Part shown: piece after piece, positions 22,742 to 32,496 of the stretch | How the letters are laid out: each line of letters opens with the position of its first letter | Position numbering within the stretch: position 1 is the first letter of the stretch | Origin: Favolaschia claudopus | Lineage: Eukaryota; Basidiomycota; Agaricomycetes; Agaricales; Mycenaceae | Length of the DNA: 64,000 nucleotides | Assembly (NCBI GenBank): GCA_037176885.1 | Contig: JAWWNJ010000089.1 | Location: forward strand, 558,001 to 622,000 | Direction: 5' to 3' | Notes under the pieces: generated by a model | What the model saw: only the letters and a program-made list of their open reading frames with translations | The model's database searches: none | Told to the model about the DNA's origin: nothing | Program-made: the position numbers and the translations under genes

Positions 22742-24090
22742 GGGAGACCCGATCACGGAAGGCTCCTGAGGAACCAAAGACGAAAGACCGTGAAGAAAAT
22801 GATAAAAATACAAAAAAACAGTCAGACGAGCGTTCGAGTGGAAAAAAGTCCAAGAAGCCTGAGATCGAGAATCGAGTGGAAGTTGTAATGGAGAGAAGGA
22901 ATCCCCCGCGGAGACCTAGAGTCACTGTGGAGGAGGTCAGCGACTCCGAGGACGAGCCAGCGGATAAGAAAAAGGCGACAGAGAAGGAACTTCCCTTCAA
23001 GGATGTTAAGCCTCTATCTGACCCCGCGCCTCGACCTGCACTACCCAGGAAACCCAATGAAGAGCAACCTGTTAAGCCAGGACCAGTTGAGCGAAAGCCT
23101 CGAGCGCCGCGGGACACGCAGCGTAAAGATGCAGCTACGGCAGAAATTGTCAAGAGCATTCGTGATACTGTAATTCCGGTGAAGTTGGGGGCTCTCTTGG
23201 ATAGTAATGACAACCTTCGTCGTACACTAGAAGGTGGTAGCAAGAGGAAAAATAGGAGTCGGTTCTTGAAAACAACTTCAGGCGAGATTATTCCAGCTAG
23301 GGTCCAGAATTTTATGGTTCAACGAGTCTCTGAGGAATCTGAGGAGAGCTCCGCGGACGAAGATGAAGGACTAGAAGATAATGTGCGGGAAGAAGAAACG
23401 TCTTGTGTGACGGTTGACGAGTCAGGAGCGACTGTCTCAGTATTATACTTTGACACCTACCCAGAGTTAGTTACCTCCGGGGACGGGGACCTTCCGCAAG
23501 GAAGTGTGATCTGTGGTGACCCAGTATTACAGTACTTTGAGTCGTTACCAGCTGGAAAAGAACCTAGGAAGGTGAAGGTTCCTTCAGTGCCTTCCGCGGT
23601 GAATTCTGGAGGACTCCGGTGTGTTCGCCCAACCATAAACGGAAAATATGTGGAAGCCATTACAGATAGTGGGTCACAAATCGTGTCCATGAATGCCACT
23701 CTTGCAGAAGAGCTTGGTCTGAAATGGGATCCTAAAATCGTTTGTGATATGGTGGCCGCCAACAACCAAACTCAGACAACCATGGGGTTGGCGAAAAATG
23801 TACCGTTCAATTTCAATGGGATTGTGATGTACCTTCAGGTGCACATACTACCAAGCGTTCCCTATGAGGTACTTCTAGGGAGGCCTTTTGAAATTTTGGC
23901 GGAGACAGTTTTCGCAAGCAAAAAGTCCGGCGAAGTCGAGGTTACAATTACAGATCCGTATACTGGACGCACTAGTACTTTTCCTACAGTGCCCCGCGGA
24001 CGTAAATTTAATCGAGACACTGGAAAATCTGAACCACCTGAACCTGCTAAAGCCAAACAGGATTTTCAGAGGTCTTCGAGGAACTCGTAG
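22702..24090 (+). CDS. pro: Pro: retropepsin-type aspartic protease region
   Basis: This frame is -1 relative to gag and opens at 22702 after a TAG; the overlap with gag is 40 bp. The first half is highly charged and Lys/Glu/Pro-rich, probably a linker or nucleocapsid-like tail. The second half contains the retropepsin signature AITDSGSQIV followed by an ILPSVPYEVLLGRPF segment equivalent to the family's ILG-R/D motif. Its role is to cleave the Gag and Gag-Pro-Pol polyproteins. No plausible start codon lies near the frame opening, so it is expected to be expressed by frameshifting at 22726-22732. It overlaps pol, again -1, over 24051-24090. Confidence 0.85.
   Translation, partial: ATNSSRRTGFYPVRETRSRKAPEEPKTKDREENDKNTKKQSDERSSGKKSKKPEIENRVEVVMERRNPPRRPRVTVEEVSDSEDEPADKKKATEKELPFKDVKPLSDPAPRPALPRKPNEEQPVKPGPVERKPRAPRDTQRKDAATAEIVKSIRDTVIPVKLGALLDSNDNLRRTLEGGSKRKNRSRFLKTTSGEIIPARVQNFMVQRVSEESEESSADEDEGLEDNVREEETSCVTVDESGATVSVLYFDTYPELVTSGDGDLPQGSVICGDPVLQYFESLPAGKEPRKVKVPSVPSAVNSGGLRCVRPTINGKYVEAITDSGSQIVSMNATLAEELGLKWDPKIVCDMVAANNQTQTTMGLAKNVPFNFNGIVMYLQVHILPSVPYEVLLGRPFEILAETVFASKKSGEVEVTITDPYTGRTSTFPTVPRGRKFNRDTGKSEPPEPAKAKQDFQRSSRNS
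22726..22732 (+). promoter_or_regulatory. Putative -1 frameshift site, gag to pro
   Basis: GGATTTT, read as G-GAT-TTT in the gag frame, lies 6 nt before the gag stop and inside the 40-bp overlap. The same heptamer in the same phase occurs at the pro-pol junction. A closely similar heptamer, GGAUUUA, is known as a functional betaretroviral pro-pol slip site. Confidence 0.55.
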
Positions 24091-27000
24091 AGGGGGGAGA
24101 AGCCACTGTAGCGTTTGAGTTGGATGAGCAGGGGCAGTTGATTTGCATTGGTTATGGATTTCCTAAGTCGGGTGATGTTGTGACGCAGGCAGACCGTCAA
24201 ATGGCGTATTTGATGGCCTCTCAGCAGAGTTTTAGTGGAGATAAGGACGCCTCCGTTCTGTTGAACCAATACGCTGGAACAATGGAAAAAGACAAGGGAA
24301 TGGATATTTTCTTGTTTAAAGAGGACGGTCCGCCGAGTAAGCCGAAGAAGCGGTCGAAAAAGTTGAACCGTGGAAAGAAGAAGAATGCCAAACGTAAGGC
24401 TAAGCGCGCGGAGGCGGCTCTTCTGACGGCGGAGTCAACAAATGTTGCAGTAGGTGGTGCCGAGGAGCCGATTGATCCGGTCCGCGGACTACCGCCTAAG
24501 AATGTGGTTCACTTAGATTTGCCTGTACCTGATACACCCAGGCAGCAGTTCGTAATGGAGCAGCTTGACCCCAAGCCTGAACCAGAGCGGGTGTTTGCTA
24601 ACAAGTATAAGCCCGTGGCAGACAAAGTGAGGCCCATTTTAGGTCGAGTTGATGAGAAGTTTAGGATAGTGCGGAATATCACTGGTGATCCGCTGAAGGA
24701 CATGCCGACGATCAGTCCGCATCCTCCAGAGTTTGCACCTACTGGGAGATATACCGCGGAGCGGAAGGAAGTGTTCGACAAGACTCATGACAATGGCTTC
24801 TTATTGCCAGAAGAAATGAAATTGTTGAACCACTTCATGATGGAGCATAATCAGCATTTTGCTTGGGAGGAAGACGAGCGCGGACAATTCAAACATGAAT
24901 TCTTTCCGCCCGTGGACATGCCTGTGGCGCCTCATACGCCGTGGGTCTGCTCGCAAATTCCAATTCCCCCCGGACATTTCGATGAGTTCTGTCGCATCAT
25001 TAAAGCTAAAATTGATGCCGGCGTGTATGAACCTTCGAACTCGTCTTACAGATCACCGATTTTTGCTGTCATCAAGAAGGATGGAAAATCTTTACGGATT
25101 GTACATTCGTTGGAGAGACTCAATGAAGTAACCATTCAACACTCTGGCGTGCCCCCGGGTACTGAGAAACTGGCAGAACATTTTGCTGGCAGAGCTTGTG
25201 GTGCTGCATTGGACATGTTCGTTGGATATGATAACAGGGATCTCGCAGAATCCTCCAGGGATTATACTACGTTCCAGACACCTTTTGGTGCGCTGAGGCT
25301 AGTTAAACTACCCATGGGTTGGACAAATTCTGTTCCTATCTTTCATGATGATGTTACCTATGTCTTGAGAGATGAGATTCCGCATGTTACAATACCTTAC
25401 ATAGACGACGTACCGGTCCGCGGAGGTCCAACGAGGTATGAGACAGGAGATGGAGATTGGGAACGGATTCCAGAAAACTCCGGCATTCGCCGATTTGTGT
25501 GGGAACATGTTCAAAATTTGAACCGTATTGTTACGCGCATGAATTATGCTGGTGGAACGTTCTCAGGGAAGAAGTTGGTGCTCTGCGCTGATGAGTTTGA
25601 GGTGGTAGGACATTTATGTTCGTACCGCGGACGTCTGCCGGATCCCAAAAGGATTGATGTGATAAACAATTGGGGCCCCTGCGATACTTTTACGCAAGTA
25701 AAGGCATACTTGGGTACTGTTGGAGTCTTGCGGAGTTTTATTGAAGGGTACGGAGACATAGTCGCACCTATCAATGATCTTACCAAGAAAGACATCGTCT
25801 TTAAGTGGTCCGCGGAGTGTGATGAAGCGCAGGCAAGGATTAGGCAGAGGTTGAAGGATTGCCCCGCGCTCAAGCCTTTGAGATACGATTGGCTTTCAGA
25901 TATAGTATTACAAGTGGACACGTCTTGGCGAGCTATTGGTATAATTATCTACCAGCTTGATCCAGACGACCCTAAGAAGAAATACTACGCGCGGTTTGCG
26001 AGTATAACGCTGGGGAAAACCGAGGCAAACTACTCACAACCCAAACGAGAATTGTATGGGATGATGAGAGCTCTTGAAGCCATGTACTACTGGATTTTCG
26101 GAGCAAGGAAGCTTGTGGTTGAAACCGATGCGTTGTATATCAAGGGCATGTTGAAAAATCCTGGAATGGGTCCAAATGCTACAATAAACCGTTGGATTGA
26201 GAAAATTCTCATGTTCCATTTTAAGTTAAAGCATGTTCCTGGCGAAAGGTTCGCCCCCGATGGATTGTCAAGGAGAGATCCTTTTCCCGGGGATGAACAG
26301 TTCAAAAACTCCGAGGAGGGCTATGATCAGAATGAGCCTCTCGAGGACCATGAAGATGTTGTGACGGACGGGCAACAGCCCTTGGAATTTGAAGAGTTTA
26401 AGCACCTTATTGATAAAAGGGGTGGTTACCTTCTGATGGAGCCTGAAGCGTTGAGTGTTGAAGATTTCGCGGAGGAGTGTATGCTCGCTGCGTCCGCGGA
26501 GGCAGACATCGCAAAGGCAAGGCAAGCGGCCTATGAAACGGATGGAAAATCAGTTCCAGAGTATATTCTAATGATGGAACCTTTAATTCCTGACTTAGAA
26601 TTGAAGTGGAACAAAGATAAGCGTGAACCGTATGATGAAGAGCATCGCACGGAGTGGATGAAAAAGAGAGACGCAAAGTTACCATTAATTAAGGAATGGT
26701 TAGCGGACCCTTTAATAAGACCCGCGGGGATGAATGACGACCAAGAATATCGAGCTTTTGTCCGCTCTGCCTCACATTTCTTTTTGAAAGGGGGGAGGAT
26801 GTATAAAAAAGCGATTGGAATGGCTCATCAATTAGTAGTTGACAAGGAACACCGTATGTTTATGATGAAGGCTGCTCATGATAGCCTGGGTCATCGCGGA
26901 AGTTATGCCACTACGGAGTTAATTTCATTGAGATTCTGGTGGCCAGGATTGGAGTGTGACGTTTATTGGTATGTGGCGACTTGCCTGCCATGCCAAAACA

Positions 27001-28220
27001 GGCAGCACACCTTGATCAAAGTCCCGCCTGTGGTAACGGATACACCAAGTCTTTTCCAAGTAATCCATACCGATGTGATGGTGATGGGACAAGTCTCAAA
27101 TAAATGCGGACTTGTGGTTGATGCAAGGGACTCGTTGAGTTCCTGGTTGGAGGGAAGACCATTAGTAAGGGATTCCGCTCAGGCAATTGGAATGTTCCTG
27201 TTTGAAGATATTATCTGCCGTTGGGGTTGCCCAAAGCGGATTGTAACGGACAACGCGGGGCAGTTCAAGAAAGCCGTGGAGTGGTTGAGGCAGAAATATG
27301 GAATAGCCAATGTTCAAATTTCGCCTTATAATTCGCAAGCTAATGGCAAAATTGAGTCTGGACACTTTCAAATGAGACAAGCGTTGTTCAAGGCGACTGG
27401 AGGGAACCCCGCCAAATGGTTCTGGTTCTTCCATGTGATGCTTTGGTCCGACAGAGTCACAGTAAGAAAGGGTCTGGGGTGTTCACCATATTTTGTGGTA
27501 ACAGGAGCGCATCCAATATTACCGTTGGATGTTGAGGAAGCAACGTGGTTAGTGGAGTTGCCAGACCGAGTGTTGACCACCGCGGAGCTTATTGGATACC
27601 GTGCGCAAGCTCTAGCCAAGCATGTCTCCCATGTTGAATATATGAGAGAGCGTGTTGACCATGCAAAGCGATTGGCTGTTCAGAAATTTGAACGGAACCA
27701 TAAGCATGCAATCAAAGGCTATGACTTTAAGCCGGGAGATTTAGTTCTGGTGCGACACACGGAGGTAGAAAAGTCATTGAACTCGAAAATGGAAAAGAAA
27801 GGAAGATACCTCGGACCTATGGTTGTAATAAGACGCACCAAGGGAGGAGCTTATATCCTTGCGGAGATGGATGGGTCTTTATTCCAAGACAGAATCGCTG
27901 CAGGAAGGGTAGTCCCTTACTTAGCGAGGGAACGAATCCAAATTCCGAAGAACATTCAAAAGTTCATTGATATCTCTACGGAGGCGTTGGAAAAACTAGT
28001 AAACGACGAGCCCGCGGAGGGTACAGAAGAGAAGAATAAAAAGTCTAAGAAGTTAAATGATATTGCCTTCGACAAAGTCAACATCAGGGTATCGCCCCAA
28101 GACTTCGAGGATACAGAATCTTCACAATCTGAATCTGAAAGCGAGGAGGAAGAGTCGTTTGGACTAGATGATGAACAGGAACGAGTGGGCCCGCGGAGGT
28201 CCAGGCGAAATAGAAAGTGA
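24051..28220 (+). CDS. pol: Pol: reverse transcriptase, RNase H, integrase
   Basis: This frame is -1 relative to pro, open from 24051 to a TGA at 28218-28220. From the first Leu-type codon (24120) it encodes 1,366 residues. An RT domain follows an N-terminal Lys-rich segment: SPIFAVIKKDGKSLRIV, the first catalytic Asp in ALDMF (about 365), LPMGWTNS, and the YIDD box (about 427-430). RNase H follows with LQVDTS and a VVETDA motif. Integrase has an HHCC finger (HDSLGHRGS...CLPC, about 918-957), a DDE core (HTDVM about 984, TDNAGQ about 1042, GKIESGH with 34 residues between the last D and E) and a C-terminal GPY/F-like module (RYLGPMVVI). The C-terminus is acidic and then basic. No stops or frameshifts were seen. 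The stop codon abuts the stop of the antisense gene at 28221. Confidence 0.95.
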   Translation, partial: SQTGFSEVFEELVEGGEATVAFELDEQGQLICIGYGFPKSGDVVTQADRQMAYLMASQQSFSGDKDASVLLNQYAGTMEKDKGMDIFLFKEDGPPSKPKKRSKKLNRGKKKNAKRKAKRAEAALLTAESTNVAVGGAEEPIDPVRGLPPKNVVHLDLPVPDTPRQQFVMEQLDPKPEPERVFANKYKPVADKVRPILGRVDEKFRIVRNITGDPLKDMPTISPHPPEFAPTGRYTAERKEVFDKTHDNGFLLPEEMKLLNHFMMEHNQHFAWEEDERGQFKHEFFPPVDMPVAPHTPWVCSQIPIPPGHFDEFCRIIKAKIDAGVYEPSNSSYRSPIFAVIKKDGKSLRIVHSLERLNEVTIQHSGVPPGTEKLAEHFAGRACGAALDMFVGYDNRDLAESSRDYTTFQTPFGALRLVKLPMGWTNSVPIFHDDVTYVLRDEIPHVTIPYIDDVPVRGGPTRYETGDGDWERIPENSGIRRFVWEHVQNLNRIVTRMNYAGGTFSGKKLVLCADEFEVVGHLCSYRGRLPDPKRIDVINNWGPCDTFTQVKAYLGTVGVLRSFIEGYGDIVAPINDLTKKDIVFKWSAECDEAQARIRQRLKDCPALKPLRYDWLSDIVLQVDTSWRAIGIIIYQLDPDDPKKKYYARFASITLGKTEANYSQPKRELYGMMRALEAMYYWIFGARKLVVETDALYIKGMLKNPGMGPNATINRWIEKILMFHFKLKHVPGERFAPDGLSRRDPFPGDEQFKNSEEGYDQNEPLEDHEDVVTDGQQPLEFEEFKHLIDKRGGYLLMEPEALSVEDFAEECMLAASAEADIAKARQAAYETDGKSVPEYILMMEPLIPDLELKWNKDKREPYDEEHRTEWMKKRDAKLPLIKEWLADPLIRPAGMNDDQEYRAFVRSASHFFLKGGRMYKKAIGMAHQLVVDKEHRMFMMKAAHDSLGHRGSYATTELISLRFWWPGLECDVYWYVATCLPCQNRQHTLIKVPPVVTDTPSLFQVIHTDVMVMGQVSNKCGLVVDARDSLSSWLEGRPLVRDSAQAIGMFLFEDIICRWGCPKRIVTDNAGQFKKAVEWLRQKYGIANVQISPYNSQANGKIESGHFQMRQALFKATGGNPAKWFWFFHVMLWSDRVTVRKGLGCSPYFVVTGAHPILPLDVEEATWLVELPDRVLTTAELIGYRAQALAKHVSHVEYMRERVDHAKRLAVQKFERNHKHAIKGYDFKPGDLVLVRHTEVEKSLNSKMEKKGRYLGPMVVIRRTKGGAYILAEMDGSLFQDRIAAGRVVPYLARERIQIPKNIQKFIDISTEALEKLVNDEPAEGTEEKNKKSKKLNDIAFDKVNIRVSPQDFEDTESSQSESESEEEESFGLDDEQERVGPRRSRRNRK
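24060..24066 (+). promoter_or_regulatory. Putative -1 frameshift site, pro to pol
   Basis: GGATTTT, read as G-GAT-TTT in the pro frame, lies inside the 40-bp pro/pol overlap, 24-30 nt before the pro stop. It is identical in sequence and phase to the gag-pro site at 22726-22732. Confidence 0.55.
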
Positions 28221-29078
28221 TTAAAGGTTGTGGCCATATTTGCCCCTACCGAACAAATAATCATGAGTATATTTCTTGGAAAATATGGAACGAAGACGTA
28301 CTTGTCAGGAGATTCCACGGACTTGGGATGGATCCCCGGAGGAATGAGTTCAGTGATGCGAGCTAAGACGAGCTCCTTAGCAGAGTCGTCGTACATGTTG
28401 ATGTCGAGTTCTTTGCGGAGGTAGGCGAGTTCGTGAACATCTGTGATCTGAGAAAGAGCTTGAACGAAGCCTTCCTTACGATACCGGATGCCCCGCTGAA
28501 GGAAGTAGAAAGCGAGGTCGAACTCTTCTGCGAGCTCACCAAAGTGGAACTTGTCGTTCCCAAACATGATAACTGGGGGGGGAATTCAGCAATGAATAAA
28601 ACCCCGCGGCGATTTTTGGAAACGTACCAGGGCCACCGCGCTCGTGGAAAACGGTGAACATATTGTTCTGCTCAGTAAAAGGGCAAGTGCGGAACTTGCG
28701 GAGGCAAGTATCGCACGGAGCGCCCCAAGCCTGAGGATTACAAGTCCTAGAACCGTGCTCCGCTTCGCAGCAAGAACAAAGCAGCAGTAGGCTGGAAGAA
28801 TTCCCCTGAGTAAGGAGCGAGATTTGGAGAGAACAGAAACGCACCTTGTTATCCGCAAGGAACGCAAGAGTGTAGCGGAGACGTTCGCGGACCTCCAGAA
28901 TCTTGGGCTCCCTAGTGGTGGATGCATCGTAATTGTAGCCAAAAACGCTACGAAGAGCGCCTATCTCATCCATGGGGAAGAAAGGAGCGTCCCACTCGGG
29001 ATGAGGCGAAGGAGTGGAGTAGTAGTAGTCGCCGTAGTCAGGTGGTAAATTCTCCTCGTCGTATGGGTCGCAGCACAT
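28221..29078 (-). CDS. Antisense retroelement gene 3: small protein with six-cysteine array
   Basis: Exons by eye on the minus strand: 29078-28845, 28805-28628, 28572-28302 and 28245-28221, total 708 nt, 235 residues. The 39-bp first intron is in frame and may be retained. The N-terminus is Tyr/Pro/Asp-rich. Residues about 88-119 carry C-x2-C-x8-C-x8-C-x2-C-x6-C, with CDTCLRKFRTC at its end, which resembles the array of antisense gene 1. The C-terminal part is helical (FHFGELAEEFDLAFYFLQRG, then VHELAYLRKELD). It converges on pol with stop codons adjacent (28220 and 28221). Function unknown; a zinc-binding nucleic-acid-binding role is inference. Three of the exon junctions follow GTNCG donors. 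Confidence 0.65.
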
Positions 29079-29754
29079 AAAAGAGCGGAAGGGGTATTTG
29101 GGATTTGGAAGCTCCGCGCAGCTGTCTTTAAGTCAGACAGGGCTGCTGAGACATTACCCAGCACTTTGGACACTCAGGAGTGTAGTTGCGATCGGTTGAC
29201 TGAGCAATCACAGCTTAATTGGTTCAACGCAGTGCCGTCGGAGCGTTTTGAATGGTATCCAGCGGAAAGAAACCCAATTTGTAGAGAAATTGAGGCCCGC
29301 GGACCCCTCACTACGAATGACAAGCGTTGCGGAGAAGGAAACAGATAAGCCTGGAACGGAGTGTCAGTTGAAGTCGATGATATGGCCATCATTAATTCTG
29401 AATTGGAGTATGTAGGGAATCAACCAGCGTAAGCAATTGAAGGCTAAGACGCTAAGGCTCCCGCGGCTCTTTTGACGAAGAAATGAGAGGTTGTTCAAAG
29501 TCAGAGACGTAGATTTGGCGCCCCGCGGAGCGGAGTTTCACTCTCAGAATTGAAGAAAGCAAGGGAAATCACACAGGAATGGCTTGACAAAACAATTGTA
29601 TTGCAAGCACTACTGAAGTACGATACGCCCGGGCTGATAAGAGACTGTGGTTGCTGGTTGAGCAGCGGAAGTGTGTCTGTTGAAGACACATGTGTCTGTT
29701 GAAGACACGAATATAAAAACGGAAACTTGTAGCTATATAATCCTAGCAAAGGAT
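29079..29754. other. Spacer between antisense genes 3 and 2
   Basis: No gene is seen. It holds three CCGCGG sites (29297, 29461, 29523) and a short tandem of the 15-mer TGTGTCTGTTGAAGA at 29671-29705. It should contain the promoter of gene 3 and the terminator of gene 2. Confidence 0.5.
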
Positions 29755-31454
29755 TTAAGGCTGCGAGGGCGCGTTAAGCTGAGACCAGTGCGCAAAGAAG
29801 AATTTGCGTACACCATGCGCGCTGTGCGGACGACGGATAGGCCTGTCATCAGGATACTTCTGGTAGAAGTCCAGTGTGAGCTTCTCGAGATGGTCGTCGT
29901 ACTTATTGTATTCCGACAACCAGAAGCGAAACTTGAAGGCCGCGGAGCGCATGCTGTGGCGAAGAAACTCCGACTGAGAGCGAAAGTCGTGGGGATCCAT
30001 TTCTTCAGCATGGACATTGGCGTTATGAACCGCTTTGTCCATGATCGCAGGGTCTGTGATGACAATGAGATCATGATGAAGATCTATTGAATAATGAGGT
30101 GAATAACGGAGTAAGGGACGTTGAAACGTACTCGGGAAAGTGGGTTCGTGGAGCATATCGACTGCCGCGTCCGCCAGACGAGTACGCTTGCGACCACGAG
30201 CGGCATCATCAGGATCAGCGATCTCCGCGGGAGGCTGGGGACGAAATCAGTGAAAGGGAGTCGTATAACGAAAAATTTGACTCGCCTGAAGGCCCGCGGG
30301 AGGTTCCACCTAGTACGACTTGCGTATTAGAGGAATTCAACCGTGAGAAGTTGATTACGTACCATTGAGTCGTCCTGGTCGAGAAAGGCTTGTTCCTCTT
30401 GAGCGGCCTGAGCTCTGAGCTTGCGCTGAGGAAAAGAAATTTTCAGTGAGTAGGGTGCATGGAGATGGAGCGTACAACAGTGCGACAAACGTTTTGGAAC
30501 ATCTCCTCTGGAATCGGATCGTCAACGATTTCAACTGACGCATCGCGTTTCTTGTGCGCCTTACCCTCGAAGATTTTGGAGTCCTTGGGTTTGACGGGGC
30601 AGGCGTCAATACCGTGTTGAGTCGATGAGCAAGACCCACACACGTTGATCTGCTCCAGAAATTAGATGGACGGACAAGAAAAGAGAGAATACAGCGGAGC
30701 GTACCGTTCCGCGGGAATTATTCTTCTTGTTGTTCTTGCCACCGTTGGTCTTGTTGAACGAAAGACCTCCGGGGACCGCGCCAGAACCTGCACGGTAATT
30801 GGCCCCGTACGCGGCAAGCAAGTAGGGAGTAATATTCATACCTTCCTCCTTGTCAATGTCCATCTGTAGACGATTAAAGTGAATCGTAAGGTGGAGAACG
30901 CCTAGAGAATACCTGGTCAGCGACAGACGCCTCGTCCGCGGAGTCGTCACCGTCGGTATCCTCAGCAGTCTCCTTGGACTTGTGCTGAGAGGGATTAGTC
31001 AGTAGAAAAGCTGAGAGAGAGGGATAAAATAACGAGGGCACACCTTGGCCTTTTCGTCCTTCTTCTTTTTCTTCTTAGCATTGTGGTAGCGATTGATCAA
31101 CTGGTTGAGCGTAACGTTGTGGCTGCTAGGAATGCGGAAGCCGTGCTCGTTGACAGCGAGTTGAAGCTGGTCAGGGAGTCCTAGAATGATCTGGGTGACG
31201 GTAGCATTCTGGGGGTGCTGGAGCGCGGAGGCCATTGGGAGAAATCCGGTCTGGAAGAAGCCCCGCGGGTCAGCATAGTAGTGGGTAGCGGAGTATGGCG
31301 AACGTACGACGCGGTCGAGCACCGTGTCGAGCGCTCTGTTGCAGATCGCATCCGAGAATTTCGCCTTTCGGAGACCACGATATTCAGTGTGAGCCTGTTG
31401 AATGCCTTGGATTGCTGTCTGGAGTGCAGGCGGAGGGTGGCGGTCAGGCGCCAT
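29755..31454 (-). CDS. Antisense retroelement gene 2: CCHC zinc-knuckle protein (8 exons)
   Basis: Exons by eye on the minus strand: 31454-31308, 31250-31044, 30984-30913, 30863-30705, 30649-30476, 30425-30363, 30234-30132 and 30083-29755. They sum to 1,254 nt, an exact multiple of three, giving 417 residues. Five of seven introns begin GTACG. The N-terminal 100 residues are helical, followed by a Lys-rich run (RYHNAKKKKKKDEKAK) and acidic segments. At about residues 199-212 is a perfect zinc knuckle C-x2-C-x4-H-x4-C (CGSCSSTQHGIDAC), the motif of retroelement nucleocapsids. The C-terminal 100 residues contain SLV-type helices and DDRPIRRPHSAHGVRKF. The first and last introns are multiples of three and could be retained. 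It is likely an RNA- or DNA-binding accessory protein, a second Gag-like factor made from the opposite strand. I do not recognise a named family. Confidence 0.65.
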
Positions 31455-32496
31455 TGCATGGAAGTGGTCAGAACGAGACGAAGTTTAGCGGAGCGGACCT
31501 CTGGCTTTTATGAGCAAAAGGTCCGGGGAGTTACGATAACTTGGTTACAAAGGCGCAAATCGTTGGAACACGCCAAGACGCATGGCAACTCAATTCTTTC
31601 GCTGATATAACTGCATGCGAGGGCGCATGTTTTATTTTAGTTGGGGGGAGAGAGGGAGCCAAGACACGGAGTGAGCGGTGTGCCGTCCGCGCGTCCATGC
31701 GTCTGTTACCATATCTAGGCTTGGAGAAATTTGTTTCACCAAGAATAGGCGATTGAGGCCGATGTTTTCAAAATCGGAAGTCATGGAATCCTGATTGGGA
31801 GGATATTGATGATCGGTTTCTACATGCAGTGACTTGCGACACTGATTGATGGAGAGCCGCGGAGACGCGTCAGACGGCAAGTCCCCGGAGTTCACCAAGA
31901 AAATGAGGTGGCGAGAGCTAGCAGGAAATTGAAGATTCAATGAGACTTCATTACTTGAACCAAAGTTGAAGTTGAAACTCCGCGGCGCAGGTTCCTGCAA
32001 AGAGTTGAGAAGTTGAAGTCTTTCTGCTATGAAACGAGTAATTTGAATTGAGGATCGACATATGATGACTCAATTTGGATTATAATAGCAGTCGGGACTT
32101 GGTGAAATTCGCACTTGGTTGAAAAAGTTGAGTGGCGGAAATCACCGTGATCGGATCATGTTTGATGGATCCGAAGATCGGCCGGTAAGACAGAGTTGCC
32201 GGAGTTTGAGAAACCAAGGCGTTAAGGCCGGCGCTAATTTCTGGCGCTAAGCTGAGCGCTAAGGTATCTCTCATAAGGAAAAAGGTTCACACGGTTGAAT
32301 CAAGCAACAAGTTGGCGCCTTGGGCGCTAATGCAATTGTGGGTCGTCTACATGTTTACAAAACAATTCTACCTAAGAGGGTAAACTATGTAAACGACCGG
32401 GGACTACTATTATATATACAATTTTTGGCTTGTTTCAACGCTGAAGCCTACAGCACGACGAGCAGATTATTGTATGTAGATAAAAAAGTCCAACGT
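31455..32496. other. Spacer between antisense genes 2 and 1
   Basis: Two CCGCGG sites (31857, 31980). A 122-codon minus frame at 31632-32000 has no supporting motif and I do not call it. The segment at 32215-32335 repeats the phrase GGCGCTAA. It probably carries the terminator of gene 1 and the promoter of gene 2. Confidence 0.45.

Noticed and set aside
31632..32000. 122-codon minus frame between antisense genes 2 and 1
   Set aside because: No cysteine or other motif and no splice signals joining it to its neighbours; treated as spacer.
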